DNA of 64,000 nucleotides from Sva-07 sp963741755 (lineage in GTDB: Bacteria; Actinomycetota; Acidimicrobiia; Acidimicrobiales; Ilumatobacteraceae): positions 1-64,000 of the forward strand of contig CAVUJG010000008.1 in NCBI GenBank assembly GCA_963741755.1, read 5' to 3'. The position numbers were made by a program, and so were the translations under genes. Shown here piece by piece: positions 45,170 through 54,080 of this stretch. Numbering within the stretch: the stretch's first letter is position 1; the number at the start of each line of letters is the position of its first letter. The notes below the pieces were generated by a model, which was not told the origin of the DNA, made no database searches, and saw only the letters and a list, made by a program, of their open reading frames with translations.

Positions 45170-45856
45170 TCAGGTCGGCCGGCGCGGCACCCGGGTGCGG
45201 CGTCGCTCGGTGCGCGCCACCCGACGACTCTGGCGTCGCGATCGACGCATCTCGATCCTCGCAGCGGTCACCGGAGCGACCGCTGCCTGCTTCCAGACCT
45301 TGACGAAACGCTGGACTGCGGTGATCGACGTGAGCACCAGCATGATCCACAAGATCGGGACCAACAGCACGGGAACGAGGAGACCCAAGCAGAGGGCGAT
45401 GATCCGCTCGGCTCGTTCCATCAGACCGCCCTTGGCCTCGATGCCGAGGGATTCGGCCTTCGCCCGCTGGTAGCTGATGAGGCTCGACACCGCCATCACC
45501 GCGTACGGCAACAACGCCATGTGCGGCGACTCCTCGGTCGCGAGGTACCACGCGATACCGCCGAGGAGGAGGGCGTCGGTGATGCGGTCGACGGTGGAGT
45601 CGAAGAATGCCCCGCGCTGGCTGGCGCTGTCGGAGGCCTTGGCGAGCGCGCCATCGAGCAGGTCGGGCAGTGCCGCCAGGATGACGAGCAGCAGACCGAG
45701 GCGGAGGTACCCGGCACCGATCGCGACCGCAGCGCCAACGCCGACCAACAACCCGAGGATCGTCAGGTGGTCGGGCGTCAGCCCGGTTTTGCGGAGCGCG
45801 GCGCCGACCGGCTTGACGGCCTTGTCGACCGGGGTGCGGAACTTGCCGTCGAACAT
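45170..45856 (-). CDS. CDP-alcohol phosphatidyltransferase, PgsA/phosphatidylinositol-phosphate synthase type
   Basis: A 228-residue membrane enzyme with five to six helices and the CDP-alcohol motif DLLDGALAKASDSASQRG followed by AFFDSTVD: Asp65, Asp68, Asp86 and Asp90 are the metal ligands. The Arg of the consensus AR is Lys73. The C-terminus is a very basic tail (RRSRRQSRRVARTERRR). By position beside patA and a HIT gene it is probably the enzyme that joins CDP-diacylglycerol to inositol phosphate for PIM synthesis. ATG 45856 is used; the frame is open upstream but overlaps the next gene. Confidence 0.85.
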   Translation of the reverse strand: MFDGKFRTPVDKAVKPVGAALRKTGLTPDHLTILGLLVGVGAAVAIGAGYLRLGLLLVILAALPDLLDGALAKASDSASQRGAFFDSTVDRITDALLLGGIAWYLATEESPHMALLPYAVMAVSSLISYQRAKAESLGIEAKGGLMERAERIIALCLGLLVPVLLVPILWIMLVLTSITAVQRFVKVWKQAAVAPVTAARIEMRRSRRQSRRVARTERRRTRVPRRPT

Positions 45857-45866
45857 CGAGTCGACG

Positions 45867-46367
45867 CTATCGCGATTCGGCGACGAGGTCGGCGTTGTCG
45901 AGCTCGGGATTGCCTTCGCGGAGGTGCTCGATGACGCGGCCATCGATCGCATCGACGAGGACGAGACCACGTTCGGCCGGTGGATCCTCCGCCGAGTAGC
46001 AGAGCACCCGCCACGTCGGTCGGCTGCGCAATCCACGCCAGACCTGCTGGGCCGATGCATGGCCGATCGGGAAGCCGAGCGCCTGCTGAGCGGCGATCAG
46101 CGCCTCGGTCTCGTCGACGTGCATTCTCCAACCACTGGTGATCGAGAAGACACCGACAGCGCTCAACACGGCTGCAGCGACGAGCAACCCGTTGTTGACG
46201 ATCGCGGAACTGTCGAACACGAAGTACGCGCCGACGCAGATCGCCGCGATCACGAGGTAGAGGACGCCGGGCCAACGCCGACGGCTGTTGTCGGGGAACT
46301 CGTAGGGGCCGACGAACGCTGACGGATCGAGGTCCGTGGGCAGTTCGTCGCGCAGGTCGTCGGTCAT
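45867..46367 (-). CDS. Small membrane protein between HIT and pgsA genes
   Basis: A 166-residue protein with two membrane helices (about 34-51 and 56-75: VLYLVIAAICVGAYFVF, then LLVAAAVLSAVGVFSI). The cytoplasmic part has ETEALIAAQQALGFPIGHAS and WRVLCYSAEDPPAERGLVLVD. I do not recognise a named family. ATG 46367; 10 bases lie between it and the HIT stop, so it is co-transcribed with HIT and pgsA. Confidence 0.7.
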   Translation of the reverse strand: MTDDLRDELPTDLDPSAFVGPYEFPDNSRRRWPGVLYLVIAAICVGAYFVFDSSAIVNNGLLVAAAVLSAVGVFSITSGWRMHVDETEALIAAQQALGFPIGHASAQQVWRGLRSRPTWRVLCYSAEDPPAERGLVLVDAIDGRVIEHLREGNPELDNADLVAESR

Positions 46368-46377
46368 CGCAGCCAGG

Positions 46378-46905
46378 CTACTGACCGTCGGGCGCCGCAG
46401 CTGCCCAGGCGGATCGGAGTTTCGCCGCCGTGTCGACGAGGGCCTCGGGCAGTGTCTGAGTGTTCGAGATCGCCGACATGAAGTTCGAATCGCCGGTCCA
46501 CCGGGGCACGACGTGCACGTGGAGGTGGTCGGGCACGGATCCACCGGCCGGCCGGCCCAGATTGAGCCCGACGTTCAAGCCATCAGGCGCATAGACCGAG
46601 CGGACGATGCGCACCGCTTCCGTGACGGTCGCCCACAGGTCGATGGTCTCCTCGTCGGTCAGCGCATCGAGGTCGGCGACCTCCCGGTACGGGACGACGA
46701 GCAGATGTCCGGTCGTGTAGGGGAAGAGATTGACGATGACGAAGCACGTCGCGCCGCGATGAACGATGTGCGTCTCGCTGTCGGGCGCCCCCGAGCGCAG
46801 CAGCCGCGTGAAGACGCTGCCCGGCTCGGCGGACTCCGTGCCGGTGCGGACCGGAGCCGCGCTCACGTAGCTCGATCGCCACCCCGACCAGATCCGCTCG
46901 AGCAT
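46378..46905 (-). CDS. HIT-family nucleotide hydrolase/Ap4A phosphorylase-like
   Basis: A 175-residue histidine-triad protein. The catalytic HxHxH is DHLHVHVVPRW (His127, His129, His131); upstream are VNLFPYTTGHLLVVPYR and NVGLNLGRPAGGSVPDH. The homologue at the same place next to pgsA and thrS in Mycobacterium (Rv2613c) is an Ap4A phosphorylase; the same activity is likely. It starts 2 bases from the thrS stop. Confidence 0.9.
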   Translation of the reverse strand: MLERIWSGWRSSYVSAAPVRTGTESAEPGSVFTRLLRSGAPDSETHIVHRGATCFVIVNLFPYTTGHLLVVPYREVADLDALTDEETIDLWATVTEAVRIVRSVYAPDGLNVGLNLGRPAGGSVPDHLHVHVVPRWTGDSNFMSAISNTQTLPEALVDTAAKLRSAWAAAAPDGQ

Positions 46906-46907
46906 GC

Positions 46908-48890
46908 TCAGGCGCCGAGCGCCGCCGATTCGGCGTCGGCGATCTCCTGGAGGAACTGCTCGACGAAGCGCTGCACGCCAACGCCGCGCTCGACCTCGCC
47001 GCCGCGCGGGTTGACACCCACCGTGCCGGCAGCCACGTCGTCGTCACCGACAACGAGCACATAGGGGATCTTCTCGAGTTTCGCGTTGCGAATCCGCTTG
47101 CCGAGCCCGTCGTCTGCCGCCGAGGTGTCGACCCGGGCGCCGGCGGCTGCGAGTGCGTCGACGACCGTCGCTGCGTACGGCTCGTGAGCTTCGGCCACAG
47201 CGAGCACCCGCACCTGTGTCGGAGCGAGCCACGTCGGGAACGCCCCGGCATAGTGCTCGAGCAGCACGCCGAAGAACCGTTCGATCGAGCCGAACAGCGC
47301 ACGGTGCAACATGATCGGGCGATGGCGTCCGTTGTCGGCGCCGACGTATTCGAGATCGAACCGCTCCGGGAGTTGGAAGTCGGCCTGGATCGTCGACAAC
47401 TGCCACGATCGCCCGATCGCGTCTTTGACGTCGATGTCGATCTTCGGGCCGTAGAACGCTGCGTCGCCGTCCTTGACGGCGTACTCCAGGCCGTGCGAGT
47501 CGAGGGCCTCACGCAGCGCCTCGGTCGCTTCGTCCCAGATCTCGTCGTCGCCGATGTACTTGTCGGGGTCCTTCGTCGACAGGTTGAACGTGAAGTCGTC
47601 GAACCCGAACGCGCGCAGCACCGACAGCACGAAATCGAGCAGGCTGGCGACCTCGGTGGCCATCTGCTCCTTGGTGCAGTAGATGTGGCTGTCGTCTTGC
47701 GTGAAACCACGGATCCGCATCAGGCCATGCAGCGTGCCGGCGCGTTCGTAGCGGTACACGTTGCCGAGCTCGAACAGCCGCAACGGCAGTTCGCGGTAGC
47801 TGCGCTGACGACTGCGGAAGATCAAGCAGTGCATCGGGCAGTTCATCGGCTTCATGTAGTACGTGCCGTTGTCCATCTCCATCGGCGGGTACATCCCGTC
47901 GGCGTACCACTGGAGGTGGCCGGAGGTCTCGAAGAGCTTGCCGTTCGCGAGATGCGGCGTGTAGACGAACTCATAGCCGCCGTGCTCGTGACGCGTGCGG
48001 CTGTAGTCCTCCATCAGCTTGCGCACGATGGCGCCCTTGGGGTGCCACACCGCCAGGCCACCACCGAGTTCACTCGGAAAGCTCAGCAGGTCGAGCTCGG
48101 TGGCGAGCTTGCGGTGGTCGCGTTTGGCCGCCTCCTCGAGCTGATGGAGGTGTTCGGCGAGTGCCTGCTTCGACTCCCACGCCGTGCCGTAGATGCGCTG
48201 CAGCATCGGGCCCTTCTCGTTGCCACGCCAGTAGGCGCCCGAGACGCGCTGGAGCTTGAAGAAGCCGAGCTTGCCGGTCGACGGGACGTGAGGACCGACG
48301 CACATGTCGACGAACGAGTCGGTGTTGCGATAGGCGCTGATCACGCCGCCTTCACCGACTTCGGCGGCATCGTCGTTGTCGGCTTCTGCTGCTTCGACGC
48401 GCTCGATGATCTCGACCTTGTACGGCTGGTCGGCGAAGAGTTCCTTGGCCTCGGCCATCGACATCTCCGAGCGGACGAACGGCTGATTCGCCTTGACGAT
48501 CTCGCGCATCTCGGCCTCGATGCGCTCGAGGTCGTCGTCGCTGAACGTCTTGGCATCGGGCAGCTCGAAGTCGTAGTAGAAGCCGTTCTCGATGGCCGGA
48601 CCGATCGAGAACTTCGCTCCGGGGAACAACCGCGTCACCGCTTGGGCCATGACGTGCGCCGTCGAGTGCCGAAGTACGTGGCGCCCCTCGGGCGTGGCCG
48701 CCGTGATGATGGCGACGGTCGCACCGTCGTGCAGGGTGACCCCCAGGTCGGTCTCGGCGCCGTCGACGATCGCAGCGACCGCCGCCTTCCTCAGGCCGGA
48801 GCCGATGGCAGCGGCAAGATCGAGCGCCGTGGCGTCGTCGGCCAGTTCGCGCTCGGAGCCGTCGGGGAGAGAGACCGTGATGTTCGACAT
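46908..48890 (-). CDS. thrS: Threonyl-tRNA synthetase
   Basis: A 660-residue ThrRS: TGS domain (2-65, VSLPDGSERELADDATALD), N2 editing domain with the zinc-binding HSTAHVMAQAV and IGPAIENGFYYDF, class II core with the zinc-Cys segment MKPMNCPMHC, RIRGFTQDDSHIYC (motif 2), and motif 3 HRALFGSIERFFGVLLEH; then the anticodon domain (APTQVRVLAVAEAH). ATG 48890 is chosen at MSNITVSLPDG. No T-box leader is visible upstream. Confidence 0.96.
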   Translation of the reverse strand: MSNITVSLPDGSERELADDATALDLAAAIGSGLRKAAVAAIVDGAETDLGVTLHDGATVAIITAATPEGRHVLRHSTAHVMAQAVTRLFPGAKFSIGPAIENGFYYDFELPDAKTFSDDDLERIEAEMREIVKANQPFVRSEMSMAEAKELFADQPYKVEIIERVEAAEADNDDAAEVGEGGVISAYRNTDSFVDMCVGPHVPSTGKLGFFKLQRVSGAYWRGNEKGPMLQRIYGTAWESKQALAEHLHQLEEAAKRDHRKLATELDLLSFPSELGGGLAVWHPKGAIVRKLMEDYSRTRHEHGGYEFVYTPHLANGKLFETSGHLQWYADGMYPPMEMDNGTYYMKPMNCPMHCLIFRSRQRSYRELPLRLFELGNVYRYERAGTLHGLMRIRGFTQDDSHIYCTKEQMATEVASLLDFVLSVLRAFGFDDFTFNLSTKDPDKYIGDDEIWDEATEALREALDSHGLEYAVKDGDAAFYGPKIDIDVKDAIGRSWQLSTIQADFQLPERFDLEYVGADNGRHRPIMLHRALFGSIERFFGVLLEHYAGAFPTWLAPTQVRVLAVAEAHEPYAATVVDALAAAGARVDTSAADDGLGKRIRNAKLEKIPYVLVVGDDDVAAGTVGVNPRGGEVERGVGVQRFVEQFLQEIADAESAALGA

Positions 48891-48948
48891 GCGACCGCCA
48901 GGATAGGAGCAGCCACGACCGTCCGACGGGTGAGTTGCGCTGACGCCG

Positions 48949-49737
48949 TCAGTTGCCGGCGACGAGCGTGAGTTCGCGGTCGACCCCGACGTTCGACGTG
49001 ACGGTCGGGATCGGGCTCGGCTCGGACACCGATGCCACGCGTGCCGCCACGGTCGGCTCGGTCTCCGCCTTCGCACCGGCATAGGTGTTGACGTAGGCCT
49101 GTCCGGTGAGTTCGCGGATCTCGAACATCACCTCGTCGATCATCGAGCGCCATGCGATGTGCTCGGCTCCACGACCCCGGTAACGCTCCGGACGGATCGG
49201 CCGACCGATCTTGATCTCGCAGCCGCTGAACAGCTTGGGGAGCTTTGCGTCGGGCGGTTGGATCTCGTCGGTGCCGATCACGCCGACCGGGAAGATCGGG
49301 CAGTCGAGCTTCATCGCCAGCCGCGCCGCACCGGTGCGACCCTTGTGGAGGTTGCCGTTGCGGCTCCGGGTGCCCTCGGGGAAGATCCCGAACAGCTCGC
49401 CGCGCCGCAGGACCGTTTCCGCGGCATCGAGCGCAGCGGTGCTCTTTTCGCCGCCTGCACGATCGATCGGGATCATCCCCATCGCCGGGAAGAGAAACTT
49501 CGTCTTCCACGAATCCATGTACTCGGCCTTGCCGACGAAGGAGATGTTGCGTGGCACGGTGAGCATCAGGAACGCCGAGTCGAGGAAGCTGATGTGATTC
49601 GGACACAGGATCGCCGGCCCCGCGATCGGGAGACGCTCGTAGCCGCTCAGCTCGATGTTCCACAGTTTCGAGGCGACGGGGCGGCCGAGGCGACGCACGC
49701 GTTGCTGCATCGCTCCTGCTCCGGGCCCTGACGTCAT
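48949..49737 (-). CDS. PlsC-type 1-acyl-glycerol-3-phosphate acyltransferase
   Basis: A 262-residue acyltransferase with the catalytic NHISFLD (His48, Asp53), the second block ISFVGKAEYMD, and block III FPEGTRSRNG (119-128). It makes phosphatidic acid from lyso-PA, or acylates another lipid. Met at 49737 is the more likely start; a longer frame to 49797 exists. The gene lies upstream of thrS with 58 bases between. Confidence 0.85.
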   Translation of the reverse strand: MTSGPGAGAMQQRVRRLGRPVASKLWNIELSGYERLPIAGPAILCPNHISFLDSAFLMLTVPRNISFVGKAEYMDSWKTKFLFPAMGMIPIDRAGGEKSTAALDAAETVLRRGELFGIFPEGTRSRNGNLHKGRTGAARLAMKLDCPIFPVGVIGTDEIQPPDAKLPKLFSGCEIKIGRPIRPERYRGRGAEHIAWRSMIDEVMFEIRELTGQAYVNTYAGAKAETEPTVAARVASVSEPSPIPTVTSNVGVDRELTLVAGN

Positions 49738-49826
49738 GGCAGAAGAGTAGACCGCACGATCGCGCAAATGAAGCGCGAACCGTGAACTTCGTGTCAACGC
49801 AGGGTGGCCAGCGCGCGAATCACGGC

Positions 49827-50945
49827 TCAGTCGAGGTCGACGCCGAGCAGTGCGGCGGCCTCGCCGACACCCGCGCCAACCGCCGCAGCGGCATCGATCG
49901 CGGCGATCGCGCCGGGCGTGTCGAGGTCGTCATCGAGTCGGGCGCGGACCTCGTCGAGCAGATCGGGGTTCGATCCTGACCGTTCGTTCCAGGCGTCGAG
50001 GCGAGCTGCGTTGCGCGGCATCAGCTCGTCGTCCCACTCCCATTCCGTGCGGTAGTGGTGCTCGATGATGGCGAGGCGGATCGAGCGAGGATCCCATGTC
50101 TCGCGAAGCTGATCGACGAAGACCAGGTTGCCCAGGCTCTTCGACATCTTCTCGCCGTCTTTGTGGATCAGCGCCGTGTGCATCCAGTGCTTGACGAACG
50201 GCTCGCCGGTGGCCGCCTCGGATTGGGCACGTTCGCACTCGTGATGGGGAAAGATCAGATCCGCTCCCCCGCCGTGGAGATCGATGGTCGTGCCGAGTTC
50301 ACGCAACGCGAGCGCCGAGCACTCGATGTGCCAGCCCGGACGTCCCGGCCCCCACATCGTGTCCCACGACGGCTCATCGGCCGCGGACGGGTGCCACAGA
50401 ACGAAGTCGAGCGGCGAGCGCTTGTTCGGATCGTCGATGTTCCCACCGCGTTCCTTGGCCAGCACCATCATCTCTTCGTCGGAGTAGTGGCTCAACGATC
50501 CGAACGAACCGAACTTCGACACGTCGAAGTAGACAGAGCCACCGGACTCGTAGGCGAACCCGCGATCGAGCACCATGCCGATGAAGCCGCGGATGTCGGG
50601 GATCGCCGACGACGCTCGCGGCGCGGCCGCGACCGGGAGGGCGTTCAGCGCCTCCATGTCACGCTCGAACCGCGCCTCTTCGCCGGCGGCGAGGTCGAGG
50701 TAGTGGATGCCGAGTTCTCGGGCTTTGGCGAACAACGGGTCGTCGACGTCGGTGACGTTGCGGATGCAGCGCACCGTGTGACCCTTGTCGATCAGACGCC
50801 TCTGCAGGACGTCGTAGGCGATGAACGTCGCCGCGTGACCGAGATGCGTCGCGTCGTACGGGGTGATCCCGCACGTGTACATCAGAACGTGGTCGTTCGG
50901 TTCGAACGCCACGATGGCGCGCCGCGCGGTGTCGTAGAGCTGCAT
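49827..50945 (-). CDS. mshC: Mycothiol ligase MshC
   Basis: A 372-residue cysteinyl-tRNA-synthetase paralogue that joins cysteine to GlcN-inositol in mycothiol synthesis. The signature YTCGITPYDATHLGHAATF separates it from CysS (which has CGPTVYDYxHIGNAR). Class I motifs HLGH-type and KMSKS (EKMSKSLGN) are present, and zinc ligands Cys25, Cys in HIECSALAL and His in FPHHECERAQ. The C-terminal anticodon domain is short, as in MshC. ATG 50945 overlaps the npd stop by one base. Confidence 0.9.
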   Translation of the reverse strand: MQLYDTARRAIVAFEPNDHVLMYTCGITPYDATHLGHAATFIAYDVLQRRLIDKGHTVRCIRNVTDVDDPLFAKARELGIHYLDLAAGEEARFERDMEALNALPVAAAPRASSAIPDIRGFIGMVLDRGFAYESGGSVYFDVSKFGSFGSLSHYSDEEMMVLAKERGGNIDDPNKRSPLDFVLWHPSAADEPSWDTMWGPGRPGWHIECSALALRELGTTIDLHGGGADLIFPHHECERAQSEAATGEPFVKHWMHTALIHKDGEKMSKSLGNLVFVDQLRETWDPRSIRLAIIEHHYRTEWEWDDELMPRNAARLDAWNERSGSNPDLLDEVRARLDDDLDTPGAIAAIDAAAAVGAGVGEAAALLGVDLD

Positions 50946-51625
50946 CACCCGGCGTCAACAGCGCGAGGGTCGCGTTTGATTCCCGTGAGCTTCGGCGCCA
51001 CCCGAGTCTTGTAGCGCACGTTGAGCTGCAACAGCACCGCCGTGAACGCCTCGATCGCCGTTGCATTCGACAACTCGCCGGCGTCGAGCGGTCGACATCC
51101 CGGAAATTCCGCGACGATCTTGCTGACCTCGCCCACCGATGCGGGATCGTCACCGCAGATGAGCACGTCGGAGTCGATCGGCTCGTCGATCTCGCCGAGC
51201 TCGGTGGCGGGCAGATGGTGGAACGCGGCGACGACGTGCGAACGCGGGACAGCAGCCTGGACGTGGGCCGCAACGCTGCCGCGAGGTGGCACCAGCGGCT
51301 GGAACTCCTTGTTCACGCGCACCAGCGCGTTCGCCATCGAGATGACGGTCTTGCCGGCGAGCGCATCAGCATTCTCCTGTGCAGTCTGTGCCGCCGAATC
51401 CCACGGCGTGGCGATCACCACGAGGTCGCAGTCTGCAGCGTCGGTGTTGTCACCTGGTTCGAGCAGCCCGGCGAGATCGGGCCACTTGGCACACAGCTCG
51501 TCGACCTTCGTCGCGGCCCGCTCCTTGGATCGGGAGCCGATCACCACATGGTGGCCGATGCTGGCAAGTCGAGCAGCAAGTCCGCTGCCTGCTGGTCCGG
51601 TTCCGCCGAAGATGCCGATGCGCAT
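50945..51625 (-). CDS. npdG: NADPH-dependent F420 reductase (F420H2:NADP oxidoreductase)
   Basis: A 226-residue Rossmann protein. It starts MRIGIFGGTGPAGSGLAARL; the NADP loop is VVIGSRSKERA with Ser-Arg for the 2'-phosphate; later come DLVVIATPWDSA, SMANALVRV and HVVAAFHHLPA, as in archaeal Fno. It exchanges hydride between NADPH and coenzyme F420. ATG at 51625 is used; six extra upstream codons exist but lie before the fold. Couples to mshC. Confidence 0.9.
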   Translation of the reverse strand: MRIGIFGGTGPAGSGLAARLASIGHHVVIGSRSKERAATKVDELCAKWPDLAGLLEPGDNTDAADCDLVVIATPWDSAAQTAQENADALAGKTVISMANALVRVNKEFQPLVPPRGSVAAHVQAAVPRSHVVAAFHHLPATELGEIDEPIDSDVLICGDDPASVGEVSKIVAEFPGCRPLDAGELSNATAIEAFTAVLLQLNVRYKTRVAPKLTGIKRDPRAVDAG

Positions 51626-51716
51626 GGCGACAGCGTGGCACACCGACCGCCGGAATCACCATCTGCGAAGAACATGGGGCGCACCTGGGTGGCAGCGATC
51701 ATCTACGGTCCCGTGC

Positions 51717-52484
51717 ATGGGTCTGCTCGACGGCAAGAAGATCGTGATCACCGGCGTCCTCACCGACGCCTCGTTGGCCTACGGCGTGGCGCAGCTCGCG
51801 CGGGCGGAGGGCGCCGACATCGTGCTCACCGGCGCCGGCCGCGCGTTGAAACTCACGCAGCGAACCGCCCGGAAACTCGGTGAGGACATCGACGTGTTCG
51901 AGCTCGATGTGACCGTGCCCGAACAGGGCGTGGCGGTACGCGAGGCGTTGGCCGCGAAGTGGGGGCACGTCGACGGCGTGCTGCATGCGATCGGGTTCGC
52001 ACCCGAGGTGTGCCTCGGCGACGACTTCCTGGCCGCCCAGTGGGACGACGTCGCCATCGCGATGCACATCTCGGCGTACTCCCTCAAGGCGTTGGCCGAC
52101 GCGTTCCTGCCGCTGATGAGCGAGGGTGGTTCGTTCGTCGGGCTGGACTTCGACAATCAGCAGGCGTGGCCCGCCTACAACTGGATGGGCGTCGCCAAGT
52201 CGGCGCTCCAGAGCGTGTCGCGGTACTTGGCCAAGGAGGTCGGGCCGCGTGGGATCCGGTCGAACCTCGTGGCCGCGGGCCCGATCAAGACCATGGCCGC
52301 CAAGTCGATCCCTGGCTTCTCGAAGTTCGAGGACGTCTGGGACGACCGCGCCCCGCTCGGCTGGGACGTCACCAACTCCGAACCCGTCGCCCGCGCAGTG
52401 ATTGCGTTGCTGTCCGACTGGTTCCCCGCCACGACCGGCGAGATCATCCACGTCGACGGCGGCTACCACGCCATCGGCGCCTGA
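51717..52484 (+). CDS. fabI: Enoyl-[acyl-carrier-protein] reductase, InhA/FabI type
   Basis: A 255-residue NADH-dependent enoyl-ACP reductase. The N-terminal glycine loop is ITGVLTDASLAYGVAQ; HAIGFAP (90-96) and the catalytic Tyr154 with Lys161 in YNWMGVAK (Y-x6-K) match the InhA spacing rather than the short SDR Y-x3-K. C-terminal HVDGGYHAIG is typical. It reduces trans-2-enoyl-ACP in fatty-acid elongation. It is divergent from npdG. Confidence 0.93.
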   Translation: MGLLDGKKIVITGVLTDASLAYGVAQLARAEGADIVLTGAGRALKLTQRTARKLGEDIDVFELDVTVPEQGVAVREALAAKWGHVDGVLHAIGFAPEVCLGDDFLAAQWDDVAIAMHISAYSLKALADAFLPLMSEGGSFVGLDFDNQQAWPAYNWMGVAKSALQSVSRYLAKEVGPRGIRSNLVAAGPIKTMAAKSIPGFSKFEDVWDDRAPLGWDVTNSEPVARAVIALLSDWFPATTGEIIHVDGGYHAIGA

Positions 52485-52827
52485 TCCTGACCTTCCCACG
52501 CTGCCGTCGACCACTTGCGTCAGAGTGTCACCGCGCCTGCTGGCGGCTGAGCAGACCGGTAGGTCCGCTCGTCAGGGTCGTGGGCTTGTGTGCGGTCCGG
52601 CGGCGAGCTCGGCCATGCTGATCGCGGCTGATTGCCGACTCGATGGGCCGGTCCGGGCACGTCCACCACGGGCTCATCCGGGACACCGTCGAAGCAGGCC
52701 GATGAGCGAGCCCACCACATCTGCGGGATTCGCTCATCGCCTCTCCGGTCGTCCGACGCCCGAATGCCGAACGGGAATTCTGGCGTGCTGTCACGCAGCG
52801 CCGGGTGCGGTGACGTCTTGTACTTGA
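52485..52827 (+). other. Intergenic region upstream of the sigma-factor pair
   Basis: A 343-base stretch between fabI and the sigma factor on the same strand. I see no convincing coding frame, RNA gene or strong hairpin. The promoter of the sigma operon must lie here. Confidence 0.45.
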
Positions 52828-53304
52828 ATGATGGACATCGAGCGATCCCCCGCAACAGGCGCCGACCAGTTGTGGCGGGTTCATGCCGCAGACCTGATGC
52901 GCTTCGCCACCGTTCTCGTCGGGCCGGCCGACGCCCACGACATCACGGTCGAGGCGTTCCTGCGAGCGTCCCCGGCTGTCGACGGCGAGACCGTCACCAA
53001 TCCGCGGGCGTACCTGATGCGCGCTGTGGCCAACCGCGCCCACGATCTACGCCGCTCACGCGAACGACGGTGGCGGCGCGACCTCGCCGCCGTCGGTCCG
53101 GCCTCCACTCTCGGGCCTGACACGTTTCTCGATGTCCGCCGTGCTGTGAGCTCGCTGAGCCTCGCACAGCGCACGGTCGTCTACTTCGTGTACTGGGAGG
53201 ACCTCAGCGAACGCGACATCGCAACACTGCTCCAGGTCGCACCGGGCACGGTTCGGCGTCATCTCGTCCGCGCTCGCACACATCTTCGAAAGGCACTCAC
53301 ATGA
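52828..53304 (+). CDS. ECF-like RNA polymerase sigma factor
   Basis: A 158-residue sigma factor. Region 2 (about 14-85) has LWRVHAADLMRFATVLVG and ITVEAFLRA, then NPRAYLMRAVANRAHDLRR. Region 4 (about 105-155) has AVSSLSLAQRTVVYFVYWEDLSERDIATLLQ and a recognition helix APGTVRRHLVRART. Two adjacent ATGs (52828, 52831) are possible starts. It overlaps the next gene by 4 bases (ATGA), a typical sigma/anti-sigma layout. Confidence 0.88.
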   Translation: MMDIERSPATGADQLWRVHAADLMRFATVLVGPADAHDITVEAFLRASPAVDGETVTNPRAYLMRAVANRAHDLRRSRERRWRRDLAAVGPASTLGPDTFLDVRRAVSSLSLAQRTVVYFVYWEDLSERDIATLLQVAPGTVRRHLVRARTHLRKALT

Positions 53305-54080
53305 CCGCCGACCTCGACCACGCCGTCCGCTCGTCGCTCGGCGACATCATCGCCACCGCTCCGAAGCCCGATGACCAGCCCATGCGACTGGTGATGGTCG
53401 GAGGTGAAGCACGAGTGCGTCGGCCGTACTTGGCCGTGGCTGCATCGGTGGTCGTGCTCGCCGGCGTTGGGGCGCTCGTCACCCTCGGTACCAACGACGC
53501 CAACACCGACTCCCCTGCTGCGGCACCTCTCGCAACGGACGATGCGTCGGCGCCCGAGCCCGTCGCCACCGCGCCGACCACGGCGACGGTCGAGACCGAT
53601 TCATCGGCGGTGGTCGACACGACTGCGGGCTGTGCGATCACGGGCGCGCAGACCGTGGTCCCGAACGTGGCCGGCCTGCCGTGGGTGGATGCTGCCGCCG
53701 TGCTCGAGGCCGCCGGGCTCGAGTCCAACGCACTCCCTGAGCTGCCCGCACCCTTCGAGACACCGGATGCCGACTACTACGTCATCATCAGGCAGGGGGC
53801 TGTGCCCGGAACGATCGCACCGTGCGGCTCCACCGTCGGCATCACCGTCGCCTACCGACCAGGCGTTCTCTACGTCGTGCAAGAGGGCGACACCTTCGAG
53901 TCGATCGCCGCCTCGCAGGGCTTCACGCTCGAACAGCTCCTCGGCTTCAACGGCCTGTCCGAAGCCGAACTCGAAGCCTCCGGCCAGAGCCCCGCCGCCC
54001 CGCTGGAACTCGGGCAGGCCCTCCGACTCAGCATTGACGCAGCGACACTGAACACAATTCCTGCAACCACGATGCCCTGA
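53301..54080 (+). CDS. Membrane protein with external PASTA and LysM domains, putative anti-sigma factor
   Basis: A 259-residue single-pass protein: cytoplasmic residues 1-42, membrane helix 43-62 (YLAVAASVVVLAGVGALVTL), a Thr/Ala/Pro linker (65-110), a PASTA domain (about 113-185, VVPNVAGLPWVDAAAVLEAA, ending GSTVGITVAY), and a LysM domain (about 189-243, YVVQEGDTFESIAASQ). PASTA and LysM both recognise cell-wall material. The 42-residue cytoplasmic part shows no zinc anti-sigma HxxxCxxC motif. Translational coupling to the sigma factor suggests that it holds or senses for it; that role is inference. Confidence 0.75.
   Translation: MTADLDHAVRSSLGDIIATAPKPDDQPMRLVMVGGEARVRRPYLAVAASVVVLAGVGALVTLGTNDANTDSPAAAPLATDDASAPEPVATAPTTATVETDSSAVVDTTAGCAITGAQTVVPNVAGLPWVDAAAVLEAAGLESNALPELPAPFETPDADYYVIIRQGAVPGTIAPCGSTVGITVAYRPGVLYVVQEGDTFESIAASQGFTLEQLLGFNGLSEAELEASGQSPAAPLELGQALRLSIDAATLNTIPATTMP

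Noticed and set aside
48891..48948. A T-box or Thr attenuator before thrS
   Set aside because: The upstream gap is only 58 bases and shows no T-box core or run of Thr codons.
49827..50945. A cysteinyl-tRNA synthetase
   Set aside because: The motif YTCGITPYDATHLGHA and the short C-terminus are those of mycothiol ligase MshC.
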